From an archaeon (GTDB taxonomy: Archaea; Halobacteriota; Syntropharchaeia; Alkanophagales; Methanospirareceae), in assembly GCA_030019325.1 (NCBI GenBank), contig JASEFB010000003.1, positions 1 to 33,345 of the forward strand: a stretch of 33,345 nucleotides of DNA, in the 5' to 3' direction. Made by a program: the position numbers and the translations under genes. Numbering within the stretch: position 1 is the stretch's first letter; every line of letters starts with the position of its first letter. Under the pieces are notes generated by a model. The model did not search any database, was not told where the DNA came from, and was given only the letters and a program-made list of their open reading frames with translations. Below are positions 7,713 through 15,744 of this stretch, piece after piece.

Positions 7713-8687
7713 TCACACACAATTACATTTAATCTTTCTATAATCCATCCCTAACGCTTCCCACATCTCCTTTGTTTCTTTACACAATGCAACATTGTCA
7801 TAATTATATTTCTCTTCGAGATAATTTATCACAGAATAATACATAGAATATCTAAGACTATTTTTTATTTTCTTACCCCAGTTTGATCGTTCTTCTAAAT
7901 ATTTCACCCAGGATGTATCGGTAGCACCATTAATAGTGCTTTGCAATCCCCGCAACGAGCCTATTGTTATTCGTTCAGGTGTGAATCTTGAGAAAATCTG
8001 ATCAACGAGCTCTTTATACTCATCTTCCCATTGTGATTCCGGAAATGGAATCATAGGGTCTATTCTTACCCTCGTTTCATAACCTGCATCGCTAACTTCT
8101 TTCGCCGCTTCTATCCTCCTTGCAACTGGTGCCGCTCCTATCTCCCATCTTTCAGCGTTTTCCGGCGTATTCAAACTGAAACTTATTATTGCATGGTCAT
8201 GTTTCTCTATTTCCAAAAGGTGTTTTACTTTGTCAGATTTTGTCAGAAACAGAACTTTGTGCCTGTCTTGGATCTCAAACAGAGGGATTAAAAACTTCGA
8301 GAAAGGTTCTTTTCCGTTTTCATCCATAAGAGAATCAGCAATCTCGCCAGTGTTGAGAATCTCTTTTGGATATGTTGCGAAAAATGTCTCTATATGTAGT
8401 TTAACTTTCTCCCTATCTTTAAAAACGGGTTTAGTCTTCGTTTCGAGAAATCTAAACGTTCCTTTTAAATAGCACCAAGCGCAATTAAAAGGACAGCCAT
8501 AGGCCCATTTCAATTCGAGAAAATGGGGGCATATAACATCTGTTGGTTTAGCTGGTAGAGGGGTTTTCTCAAACCGTTTTATGATTGAACCGTCCGCTAC
8601 CTGTTGAACCAAGCGTTGTTTACTTCCATCTAACAGTTCGTATTCATTTGTAAAGATATTCACTCTTGGATTGTATTCTGTGTTCAT
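7713..8687 (-). CDS. Spore-photoproduct-lyase-like radical SAM protein (324 aa)
   Basis: The cluster motif C-x3-C-x2-C is at C65, C69 and C72 (WAYGCPFNCAWCYLKG). Later segments (FLTKSDKVKHLLE, IISFSLNTPENAERWE, RVRIDPMIPFPESQW) match the SPL-like radical SAM group, whose best known member repairs thymine dimers. Three further cysteines near the C-terminus (C308, and the pair in KCNCV) are possible cluster or metal ligands. The gene lies 6 bases before tcmP and 23 bases after the hypothetical 8711-9448, within one operon. Its role is unknown; with TcmP it may modify nucleic acid or a protein. Confidence is high for the enzyme superfamily only. Confidence 0.82.
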   Translation of the reverse strand: MNTEYNPRVNIFTNEYELLDGSKQRLVQQVADGSIIKRFEKTPLPAKPTDVICPHFLELKWAYGCPFNCAWCYLKGTFRFLETKTKPVFKDREKVKLHIETFFATYPKEILNTGEIADSLMDENGKEPFSKFLIPLFEIQDRHKVLFLTKSDKVKHLLEIEKHDHAIISFSLNTPENAERWEIGAAPVARRIEAAKEVSDAGYETRVRIDPMIPFPESQWEDEYKELVDQIFSRFTPERITIGSLRGLQSTINGATDTSWVKYLEERSNWGKKIKNSLRYSMYYSVINYLEEKYNYDNVALCKETKEMWEALGMDYRKIKCNCV

Positions 8688-8710
8688 CTTCGAGCCTTCT
8701 ATTAATTCTT

Positions 8711-9448
8711 CTACTCTTGTTCTGCCTCTTTTTCTATAAACTCAACGCTCAATGCACATTTATTCTCATTTAAGGATTGTAACAACAGTTGATCCTCTCT
8801 TATTTTCGTGATAATATCGGGATATGAGGAGAGCAACACAAAGAAAAAAGCATCCATTACTCTATTGGTAAACTCCATGCATTTGTAAAACAGTTCTTTG
8901 TTAAAGGCTAAAGTAACACGATAATCTACCTCTCCCTCCTCGATGGTTGGTCTTAGCTCTTCATATGAGCTATGGACGTATTTAGATAAATCAGAATATA
9001 ACACTTTCAATTCATTTTTATGCTCTAAATCAGTTCTATCGATCAATCTTCCTCCTATCAACTTATCTATTTCTTTTATAATCTCTAATTTACATCCTAT
9101 CATTGCCTCTGGATGTTCTCTATCGATGTAATAAGCTTGAAGAGCAGATTCCAAGATGTATCGGAGTTCACGAATGGATTGGTGATAAGCACCAGACAAA
9201 ACACTGAAATGTAGCCAAAAAAGTTGTTTCGTGAGTTCAAAGAATCGAAAGAATAACAGACCGTTATACTTTTCGAATTCTGACAATGAACTCATAAAAG
9301 GCCTGATTAAGTCTATCCAATTGTTATAGTGCTCAACCCACGTGACATAGTCTTTTTCTGGTATCTCCTCTTCAGTCTCTTTGCGTATCTCTCGAGCCAT
9401 CTTTATTAACTGAGCAAAGAGGCTGTCCCGATGTCCTTTTTCTGTCAT
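8711..9448 (-). CDS. Helical hypothetical protein in the defence-type operon (245 aa)
   Basis: I do not recognise this family. It is almost entirely alpha-helical with no signal peptide or transmembrane helix. The middle section HQSIRELRYILESALQAYYI, followed about 50 residues later by LKVLYSDLSKYVHSSYEEL, has the look of HEPN-like helical bundles that carry a polar/His motif, but the canonical Arg-x4-6-His is not present. It starts at ATG 9448, lies 39 bases after the HEPN gene and 23 bases before the radical SAM gene. The position between toxin-like and modification-like genes suggests a defence or effector role; that is inference. Confidence 0.6.
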   Translation of the reverse strand: MTEKGHRDSLFAQLIKMAREIRKETEEEIPEKDYVTWVEHYNNWIDLIRPFMSSLSEFEKYNGLLFFRFFELTKQLFWLHFSVLSGAYHQSIRELRYILESALQAYYIDREHPEAMIGCKLEIIKEIDKLIGGRLIDRTDLEHKNELKVLYSDLSKYVHSSYEELRPTIEEGEVDYRVTLAFNKELFYKCMEFTNRVMDAFFFVLLSSYPDIITKIREDQLLLQSLNENKCALSVEFIEKEAEQE

Positions 9449-9487
9449 CTTATAATTCTCCCGCTATTTCAAAGTATATTCTAAGTC

Positions 9488-9871
9488 TCATTTCATCTCC
9501 TTCTGAATTCTTTTAACCAATTCTTTAGCCGCAATCAAGGATTTCTTAACCTCTTCTTTATCAGGTTGAGGAAAAAAGAACGGATAGCGTTCCTCAATAT
9601 AATAGGGATTGATTCGTTGACAGATATCACGGAATTGCTCGAAATTGGTATCAAATTGAACTACTTCGTCCAAAAGTCTTTCTAAATCGTGAACGGGCTT
9701 AAATTTCCAGCCCTTTGATAATAGATATCCTTTCAGGTATTTCTCGATGGCTTGTTGTAAATGGAATGTAGCATCCTCTGTATCGCCGTTCGCAAGCCGT
9801 TTTTCGACCCTTTCCAGATCCTTATCAGCTTTATCAAGCCAATCTTTCCAGTAGCGAGATTCCTTAGCCAT
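9488..9871 (-). CDS. HEPN-domain protein, COG2250 type (127 aa)
   Basis: The sequence follows the COG2250 HEPN pattern: WKDWLDKADKDLERVEKRL, then FHLQQAIEKYLKGYLLSKG, HDLERLLDEV and the late motif YYIEERYPFFFP. In this subfamily the R-Y-P region and the helical bundle define an RNA-binding or ribonuclease-like protein, encoded next to an MNT nucleotidyltransferase. I chose ATG 9871, which gives the family-typical N-terminus and an 8-base overlap with the end of the preceding gene, whose C-terminal domain is exactly such an MNT. The pair therefore mimics a HEPN/MNT toxin-antitoxin module with the MNT part fused to a restriction-modification protein. Confidence 0.85.
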   Translation of the reverse strand: MAKESRYWKDWLDKADKDLERVEKRLANGDTEDATFHLQQAIEKYLKGYLLSKGWKFKPVHDLERLLDEVVQFDTNFEQFRDICQRINPYYIEERYPFFFPQPDKEEVKKSLIAAKELVKRIQKEMK

Positions 9872-12800
9872 ATAGAACTTTACCCCTTGAAATGATTTCC
9901 TGAAGGAATTGATCTCCACTATCAAGCCGGGATTTCAATTCTTGAGACGTAATAACAAAGATATCAACAGCATAGCCTCTTCTAAGAGGTGAAATAATTC
10001 GTGCCGCATTTACTATCCTATCATGAGGTTTTTCGTTGGTCTCCTTAATAACCAAGAGGTCAATGTCGCTGTCTTCATCGGGCAAGCCCCATGCATAAGA
10101 GCCGAATAAAATTATTTTCTCCGGGTTATAACGTTCTTTTAACTTATCAGCGATAAGGCGAATTGTTTCCTCGGTCTTCGCTTCACCACCCAAAATGATC
10201 CATTCCACGCACTTTTTAGCTTCCTCCAGAATTTCAGTAGCCTCTTCTCTCAGTCTTTTAGCAAGTCTGCGCCTGCGTTGGACCTCTTCTGCTATTTCTT
10301 CTTGGATTTCAAAATCGAGTTTTGGTATTAGTATTGAATTAATAACATCCTTTGTTATACCTGTCTGTGCCGCACCTGTTATCCTTCTTTGAATTTGCAT
10401 CTGTCCTGCGGCACCCTGCAAAAATGAGAAAACATAGTAAGGCTCTATGTTATCTTTTACTTGAATTAAGAATATATGCTCATTTATGTTACATTCATCA
10501 TACGGAAAGTCCGGAAGGATAATACCTACTTTTCCCGTGGTAGCTCCATCTTTTACCACAAGGATATCCAGAGGTCTTACAGACGTTTTGCTATATTTTT
10601 TATGAAAATCCAAAGGAACGTACTTTAAATCTTTTGTTTTGATTGTTCCGTCAGCATTGACATGTTCACCCCCTAAACTCGGAACACCATTTTCAATATT
10701 TCTAACCCCTCCTTTTGGTCGTTGGCCACTCATAATTGTGCTTGTTATTTCTTTTAACGATAATATGTCGCTTCTCCCTTCCAATTGTTTAATAAGTTCT
10801 TTAAATCTTGGCAAATAGTAAAAAGGGTCGTGCCTCTTCCCTTCTTTCACATCCTTCAAGGTAACAACAAAGCTCTTCCTCTCCTCTACTTCTGGAATTT
10901 CTATGCCCAGCTTGCCCAAGACATAATCGTTTATCCCCGTAAGTAAATCTTCAGCCTCTTTTAACTTCTCTTTTCTCTGCTTATAGGCTTCTTCCATTAT
11001 TTCCGCAATGCGGTCCTGAATTGGAGATTGTATTATTGGGATTTTTATTTGTCCAACTTCTTCTAAATTGATGTTTGCACGAGCAACTGGTCTTTTAAGG
11101 CGGTCTAATTGAACTTGACCAAACTTACTTCTCAAAAAATGAAGTACATAATAGGGATTAACTATCTCCTCTTTTAGTCTAGCACAAGCAATTGCCTGAT
11201 TAATATTGGCTTCTATTTCATCGCTAAAAATAGAAACTTTTCCTATGGTTGCTCCGACTATTGCAATTAATAAGTCATTTTTCCTGAGTTTTGACCTTTT
11301 TAATGCTTTATCGTGGATTTCTCTTTTAATAAATAGCACATCATCATAGTTTATGATATTTTCATCGGTTAGATCTCCACTTCTTATGAATGGGATACCC
11401 CTGTCCTTTCCAACATAAGCATCTCCTTTTGCTAAAGGTGTTGCTCCACTATTAATTGAAGCCGAAATTTCCTTTAATGTTTTTAACTTGCATTTCCTTT
11501 CTATTTCACTTATAATAGATAAATAAACAGGTTTATAGTAGCGTGGGTCAAACCTGTCCTCTAACTCACTTTGTCTCACCACAAAAGCAATTGGAGAATT
11601 ACTAAAATTTCTCTCACCTTCCTTAAAACCCTCCCAATCTTCCAAAATCTTTGGAAAATCGTTCTCGTCAGATCGCCCAGTTGCATCGTATCCTACATGC
11701 TCAGCAATAGCCATAAAAATAGGGTAATCGCCCATTTCTTCACCTTCTCTCTTCTTCTGCAGGAACACCAAAGACGCCTTCACGCCAGAACCACTTGGAA
11801 CAAAAGTTTGTTGCGGTAGAGAAATAACAGCTAAAATTCTCGCTCTTTTATCAATGAAATCACGAACATATTGCAGTGAGGAGTTAGTTAAAATCCCATC
11901 AGGGAGAACAATTCCCATCTTCCCCCCGGGGCGCAAAAAATCCAAGCATCGCTCGATGAACAAAATCTCGGTCTTTTGCGTTTTCCTCTTCTTGTATTTC
12001 GAACCGAGTTCATAAATCTTCAAAATCTTCTCGTCTTTTGCCACCGCGCCAAAAGGGGGATTCGTGAACACTAAATCGTATTTCTTTGGTTGAATCTCAT
12101 GTCTTCCAAACGTATCATACGCTTGCAGTGCATCGGCACATGTAATATTTGTGTGCCCATCATGATGAATTACCATATCCATCATAGCAATTCTCGCTAT
12201 GCGATCGTTAATCTCGATTCCATAGATGTGCCGGATTGCAAAATCTCTCGCTGCTTCGCTGTCTTTGCCATACTCCTCCCTAACTTTCTTCAAAGAGTAG
12301 AGCAGGAATCCACCGGAGCCACACGCTGGATCCATGATATAATCCTCGGCATCTGGCTCCAACATTTCTACCATGAAATCCACTATCTGACGCGGTGTAA
12401 AATATTGACCTGCGGAACCTCTGAAATACCGGTCCAAGAATTTCTCAAACGCTCTTCCTTTCGCATCCAAATCCGTCTTCGATAGCGAAATATCCTGCAA
12501 AATCTCTACTATCTTGTAAATCCTTTCGTCAGATAGCTCTATTAATTCTCTGAAAACGCCGGGCTCTCCTCTTTGTGCTCTCCCATATATCTCCTTAACT
12601 CTTCTCGCTACCTCAAAATCAGTTTCATTCGTTCCTATTTGAAACTTATAAAATTCTCCTTCCCTTGTAAATCGTTCATCATGAATCTTAGCAAACATTA
12701 GCTTACTCATCTCATCGAAAGAAACGGCAGGGTCTCGTTTACCACCTTCCCAAATCTCATCATGACACCTCTGGAATTTATTGTGCAGTTCATTAAGGCT

Positions 12801-13352
12801 CGCCTCTTTGAGGTCGAAAAACACGCCGCCTCCCTTTTTATACCTGTATTTCGGTAATTTTCCATAGGCTACAGGTATTTGTGGAACTCTTTTGCTCTCC
12901 AAAGTTTGTAAAGAGGGGTTTTCTTCGACATCATAAGCCATTTCCTCCTCTCCACAAACCACAAATAAATATTTCGCACCTAACAAGTTTGCGTTCCCTA
13001 AACCCTCCTTTTTACCTGTTTCAATTTCATTCCCCGAAGAGGTTGCTTTTGTTTCAACAACGATGAAGACCTTCTCATGTTCATCATCTTCATAAACCAC
13101 CACATCAGCAGGATAAGGTGGCGCTCTACTGGGTGGATAAACTTCCGTGTCTATCCTACTCGCTGGATATTTGTATTTTTCAATGAGCTCGACATAAACT
13201 CTTGCCCTAACTGGCTCCTCAGGGTCGGTAAATTGATATGTCTTCTTCTCCTTCGTGCCTTCGTAAGTTATTCTCCCGTCTCGTATCGTTATGAGCTTCT
13301 TTTCTTCGCCTGCTGCTAATATATCTTCTGTGGTTTTGAATTCTCTTGGCAT
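9864..13352 (-). CDS. Type IIG-like restriction-modification protein fused to an MNT nucleotidyltransferase domain (1162 aa)
   Basis: Domains in order: a nuclease-like N-terminus (about 45-150) with D83 and the E100-T-K102 motif (VVETKA), typical of PD-(D/E)xK/HsdR-N domains; a HsdM-like N6-adenine methylase (about 190-560) with motif I MDPACGSGGF near 339 and motif IV TNPPFGA near 431; two HsdS-like target-recognition halves (about 600-800 and 810-1045), each followed by a helical spacer; and a C-terminal MNT domain (about 1060-1162) with GSYAWG, SDIDLLVIK and AVDIFVI. No translocase/helicase (HsdR motor) is encoded. Without the last 100 residues it would be a standard single-chain enzyme that cuts and methylates. 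The reading frame is uninterrupted across the junction. The HEPN gene overlaps its end by 8 bases and radC ends 1 base before its start. Confidence 0.85.
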   Translation of the reverse strand: MPREFKTTEDILAAGEEKKLITIRDGRITYEGTKEKKTYQFTDPEEPVRARVYVELIEKYKYPASRIDTEVYPPSRAPPYPADVVVYEDDEHEKVFIVVETKATSSGNEIETGKKEGLGNANLLGAKYLFVVCGEEEMAYDVEENPSLQTLESKRVPQIPVAYGKLPKYRYKKGGGVFFDLKEASLNELHNKFQRCHDEIWEGGKRDPAVSFDEMSKLMFAKIHDERFTREGEFYKFQIGTNETDFEVARRVKEIYGRAQRGEPGVFRELIELSDERIYKIVEILQDISLSKTDLDAKGRAFEKFLDRYFRGSAGQYFTPRQIVDFMVEMLEPDAEDYIMDPACGSGGFLLYSLKKVREEYGKDSEAARDFAIRHIYGIEINDRIARIAMMDMVIHHDGHTNITCADALQAYDTFGRHEIQPKKYDLVFTNPPFGAVAKDEKILKIYELGSKYKKRKTQKTEILFIERCLDFLRPGGKMGIVLPDGILTNSSLQYVRDFIDKRARILAVISLPQQTFVPSGSGVKASLVFLQKKREGEEMGDYPIFMAIAEHVGYDATGRSDENDFPKILEDWEGFKEGERNFSNSPIAFVVRQSELEDRFDPRYYKPVYLSIISEIERKCKLKTLKEISASINSGATPLAKGDAYVGKDRGIPFIRSGDLTDENIINYDDVLFIKREIHDKALKRSKLRKNDLLIAIVGATIGKVSIFSDEIEANINQAIACARLKEEIVNPYYVLHFLRSKFGQVQLDRLKRPVARANINLEEVGQIKIPIIQSPIQDRIAEIMEEAYKQRKEKLKEAEDLLTGINDYVLGKLGIEIPEVEERKSFVVTLKDVKEGKRHDPFYYLPRFKELIKQLEGRSDILSLKEITSTIMSGQRPKGGVRNIENGVPSLGGEHVNADGTIKTKDLKYVPLDFHKKYSKTSVRPLDILVVKDGATTGKVGIILPDFPYDECNINEHIFLIQVKDNIEPYYVFSFLQGAAGQMQIQRRITGAAQTGITKDVINSILIPKLDFEIQEEIAEEVQRRRRLAKRLREEATEILEEAKKCVEWIILGGEAKTEETIRLIADKLKERYNPEKIILFGSYAWGLPDEDSDIDLLVIKETNEKPHDRIVNAARIISPLRRGYAVDIFVITSQELKSRLDSGDQFLQEIISRGKVLYG

Positions 13353-13353
13353 T

Positions 13354-14367
13354 TCACCCCTCCTTCATCAACCCTTCATCTACAAAACTCGTATAACCAT
13401 CGCCACCTATAATGATATGATCTAAGACCCTTATCCCTACTAAATCGCATGCTTGAACCAAGCGATTGGTAATCTCAATATCCTCCTCACTTGGCTTTGG
13501 CTCCCCGCTTGGATGATTATGCACGAAGATTACCGCCGCAGCAGAATCCTTTATTGCCTCCTTTATCACTTCTCGTGGATGCACGACACTTGCTGTTAAG
13601 CTTCCTTCTGAAATTGTTATATCGTTAATTATTTTATTTCTTCCGTCCAACAGCATGACTTTGAATACCTCTTTCTTTAAATCTCTTAGATAAGGTTTGT
13701 AATAATTGACTACATCGTCAACCGATTTAATCTTCCTTCCTATTTTGGTCTTCTCCCTCAAAAAGCGTTTGCCTATCTCCAAAGCTGCTTTTATCTGCGC
13801 TGCTTTTGCCATGCCAATCCCTTCAACCGAGCATAACTCCGAGAAGCTCGCAGAGTCCAAGTTCCTGAAATTGCCAAAACAGTCCATCAAATTTCTGGCT
13901 AAATCCTCTGCGCTTATCCGTTTAACACCATCTCCGGTTCGTAAGATAATCGCTAAAAGTTTAGCAGGTGAAAGATTCTCTGCACCATGCTTCATCAACA
14001 TCTCTCTCGGCCTTTCTTCCTCAGGCCAATCTTTTATTGTCGGTTTGTATTCCCTCTTCTTGCTTAGCTCTTCTTTAACCCTTTCCCTAAGTAATCTGCA
14101 ATCTTCTTCTGTTTGCAAGCCCAGTTTTTCAATAGCACCATTCTTTATTATTCTCTCAAAATCCGTATTCTCGTCCTCTGCCTTTTTCAATCTCCTAAAA
14201 AAGATTTTCCCTGTTTTGCTACAGTAAGGATACGCTTTGTTTCTTATTAAGAACCCAACCAATTCTTCTCTTGTTTGCATTTGCAATACGGGCAGGTGAT
14301 TCTCTTGTTCCTTTACACATCGCCCTTCCTGAAGCGTGTCCCTTATTTTTATCTTATATTCACCCAT
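13354..14367 (-). CDS. radC: RadC/JAMM-family protein with extra N-terminal region (337 aa)
   Basis: The C-terminal JAMM metalloprotease-like domain has the ligand motif HNHPSGEPKPSEED (H-x-H-x7-S-x2-D) and VHPREVIKEA upstream. A helix-hairpin-helix part precedes it (SVEGIGMAKAAQIKAALEIG). These define RadC, often found in mobile or defence islands; a repair role is doubtful and its function unsettled. The first ~115 residues are additional to the usual ~225-residue RadC. They include YPYCSKTGKIFFRRL and a helical, charged stretch. It is the first gene of the minus-strand run and has a TATA box 25-35 bases upstream. It ends 1 base before the start of the restriction-modification gene. Confidence 0.88.
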   Translation of the reverse strand: MGEYKIKIRDTLQEGRCVKEQENHLPVLQMQTREELVGFLIRNKAYPYCSKTGKIFFRRLKKAEDENTDFERIIKNGAIEKLGLQTEEDCRLLRERVKEELSKKREYKPTIKDWPEEERPREMLMKHGAENLSPAKLLAIILRTGDGVKRISAEDLARNLMDCFGNFRNLDSASFSELCSVEGIGMAKAAQIKAALEIGKRFLREKTKIGRKIKSVDDVVNYYKPYLRDLKKEVFKVMLLDGRNKIINDITISEGSLTASVVHPREVIKEAIKDSAAAVIFVHNHPSGEPKPSEEDIEITNRLVQACDLVGIRVLDHIIIGGDGYTSFVDEGLMKEG

Positions 14368-14390
14368 TTATACTTTTGGAAGCATTAATG

Positions 14391-14403
14391 ATTTTATATA
14401 CAC
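14391..14403 (-). promoter_or_regulatory. TATA box of the radC operon
   Basis: The minus strand reads GTGTATATAAAATC about 25-35 bases before ATG 14367. It is the only clear promoter before a run of six closely spaced genes. Confidence 0.5.
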
Positions 14404-14440
14404 TCAATTTTTTAAAATAGAACTTAATCCTTAAAATAAG

Positions 14441-14445
14441 GAGGT
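14441..14445 (+). promoter_or_regulatory. Ribosome site deciding the start of the Mth938-like gene
   Basis: AAGGAGGT ends at 14445. The first ATG (14446) touches it directly; the next in-frame ATG (14452) has a 6-base spacing, so 14452 is the better start. Confidence 0.6.
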
Positions 14446-14451
14446 ATGGAA

Positions 14452-14790
14452 ATGATCGACGCTTATGACTTCGGTAGGATTATTGTGGATGGAAAAGCAT
14501 ATACCGGTGATGTAATTATATTCCCCGATGGGGTTAAGGCTAACTGGTGGAGAAAAGAAGGGCATGCGCTCCACAAAGAGGATATTGAATCCGTTGTCAA
14601 AGAGAAGCCTGAGGTGCTCATTGTCGGTACAGGAAAATACGGGATACTGAAAGTATCAGCCCAAACGAGGGAATATATCGAGTCACAAGGAATAGCGTTA
14701 ATCATCGAGCCAACAGATAAGGCGTGCAAAGTATATAATGAAATTTCACGAGATAAAAAAGCCGTGGCTGCACTCCACTTGACCTGTTAA
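14452..14790 (+). CDS. Mth938-like domain protein (112 aa)
   Basis: The small protein matches the Mth938/DUF498 fold family (relatives of NDUFAF3/C3orf60) from end to end: DAYDFGRIIVDGKAYTGDVI at the start, then PEVLIVGTGKYGILKVS and IIEPTDKACKVYNEI. These proteins are conserved in archaea; the structure is known but the molecular function is not. It is preceded by a TATA-like TTTTTTAAAATAG (14408-14420) and divergent from the radC operon. The next gene on the same strand begins 27 bases after its stop, across a cluster of palindromes. Confidence 0.85.
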   Translation: MIDAYDFGRIIVDGKAYTGDVIIFPDGVKANWWRKEGHALHKEDIESVVKEKPEVLIVGTGKYGILKVSAQTREYIESQGIALIIEPTDKACKVYNEISRDKKAVAALHLTC

Positions 14791-14796
14791 TACACT

Positions 14797-14845
14797 TTCT
14801 TTCTAAAGAAAGAACCTGTGCTAAGAAAGTACTTTCTAAAGAAAG
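14797..14845. repeat. Cluster of palindromes sharing TTTCTAAAGAAAG
   Basis: Three dyads lie in 49 bases. TTCTTTCTAAAGAAAGAA (14797-14814) has perfect 8-bp arms; AGAAAGTACTTTCT (14824-14837) is a perfect palindrome; CTTTCTAAAGAAAG (14832-14845) repeats the core of the first, centres 33 bp apart. They span the gap after the Mth938-like gene and the apparent start of the next gene. They could be operators or a terminator. Confidence 0.6.
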
Positions 14846-15318
14846 AAGCCGTTACAGGGCTTGCGGAGTCCTTCACCTCTGAAATCAGTTTTGGCGAAAA
14901 GGTTGATGTTGGAGATGGATTTATAATTCTTCAGAATAAAATTTTAGTAGAGATGACCGAGGTTGAATTCAAGGGAATAAAGAAGATTGTAATCTTAGAA
15001 GAAGTGAAATATTCATCAGAGGAAGAATTTTATAAAGCAGTTATCCAGGAGGTCTCACCTGATTTCCCGGTAATAGTCCTATGGGCTGAAGGTGTTATCT
15101 TTAAACACACTCCTATGCTTCCAGATTTGGAGGAATTCGCTAAGAGATACGCAGATGAAGGAGTCGTTTACTGGGCTAATGTACTGTATGCAAAGAAGGA
15201 AGAGTATGAAGAGGAGAAAGAGATCGAGATGCATACAATAAAGATAATTAAAGCACCCGCCCCTGCACTTGTTGATGCAGCAAAAGCATTAAGAAAGAGA
15301 TTGGAAGAAATCAGATAG
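14818..15318 (+). CDS. Hypothetical archaeal protein (166 aa)
   Basis: I do not recognise this family. The frame opens with GTG 14818 inside the palindrome cluster and has no clear ribosome site, so the first 10-15 residues (LRKYFLKKEA...) may not be translated. The body is a soluble alpha/beta protein with two repeated-looking strands (VDVGDGFIILQNKILVEM and FPVIVLWAEGVIFKHTP) and a helical acidic region near the end (KKEEYEEEKEIEMHTIKII). There is no membrane segment or catalytic signature. It follows the Mth938-like gene on the same strand and may share its transcript. Confidence 0.6.
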   Translation: MLRKYFLKKEAVTGLAESFTSEISFGEKVDVGDGFIILQNKILVEMTEVEFKGIKKIVILEEVKYSSEEEFYKAVIQEVSPDFPVIVLWAEGVIFKHTPMLPDLEEFAKRYADEGVVYWANVLYAKKEEYEEEKEIEMHTIKIIKAPAPALVDAAKALRKRLEEIR

Positions 15319-15450
15319 ATAACAAATAATCCAAAGGAGCTTTCGATCATGATTCCTTCGGAGTCGGAAAAAATCCTGGCAGTATCACGTTCTCCAAGTG
15401 CTACTCACTCACAGTTAGCAAGAGGGTCGTGTTCTTCCCGTTCTCTTTTT

Positions 15451-15738
15451 TTATTTCTTCAAGCTCTCTAAGTACCGATCTATGTGAATCGCAGGTAGTG
15501 TCTGTACATTCATTAAGCCTTCAGCAGTCATTTCAATAGCTAATCTCATAACGAGTTCGTCACTTTCCGCTTTCAATAGGTTCACGAAATCAAAAGGACC
15601 GAAAACAGCGTACTGGCTTACTATATTTACACCCATCCTCTCCATTTCTTCATTTACTTCTTTTATCTTCTCTGGCTTGTCTCTAATTACTTTTCTACCT
15701 TTTTCCGTAAGTGTTACCAACATTACGTATACACCCAT
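15451..15738 (-). CDS. GYD-domain protein (95 aa)
   Basis: The protein looks like the small GYD family: MGVYVMLVTLTEKGRKVIRD at the start, a central YAVFGPFDFVNLL (the G-x-[YF]-D element that names the family) and MTAEGLMNVQTLPAI at the end. It would fold as a ferredoxin-like, probably oligomeric protein of unknown function. The ribosome site AGGTGGTGA lies about 8 bases upstream of ATG 15738. It sits just downstream of an acyltransferase stub on the same strand, which probably contributes only flanking DNA. Confidence 0.85.
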   Translation of the reverse strand: MGVYVMLVTLTEKGRKVIRDKPEKIKEVNEEMERMGVNIVSQYAVFGPFDFVNLLKAESDELVMRLAIEMTAEGLMNVQTLPAIHIDRYLESLKK

Positions 15739-15744
15739 TCTTAT

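Noticed and set aside
9864..13352. Classical multi-subunit Type I restriction system
   Set aside because: All of nuclease-like, methylase and specificity parts are in one chain and no helicase-motor subunit is encoded nearby, so a Type IIG-like architecture fits better.
15349..15465. 38-codon plus-strand frame with AAAGGAG before its ATG
   Set aside because: Low-complexity Ser/Leu-rich product overlapping the end of the GYD gene in the opposite strand; no family or conserved look.
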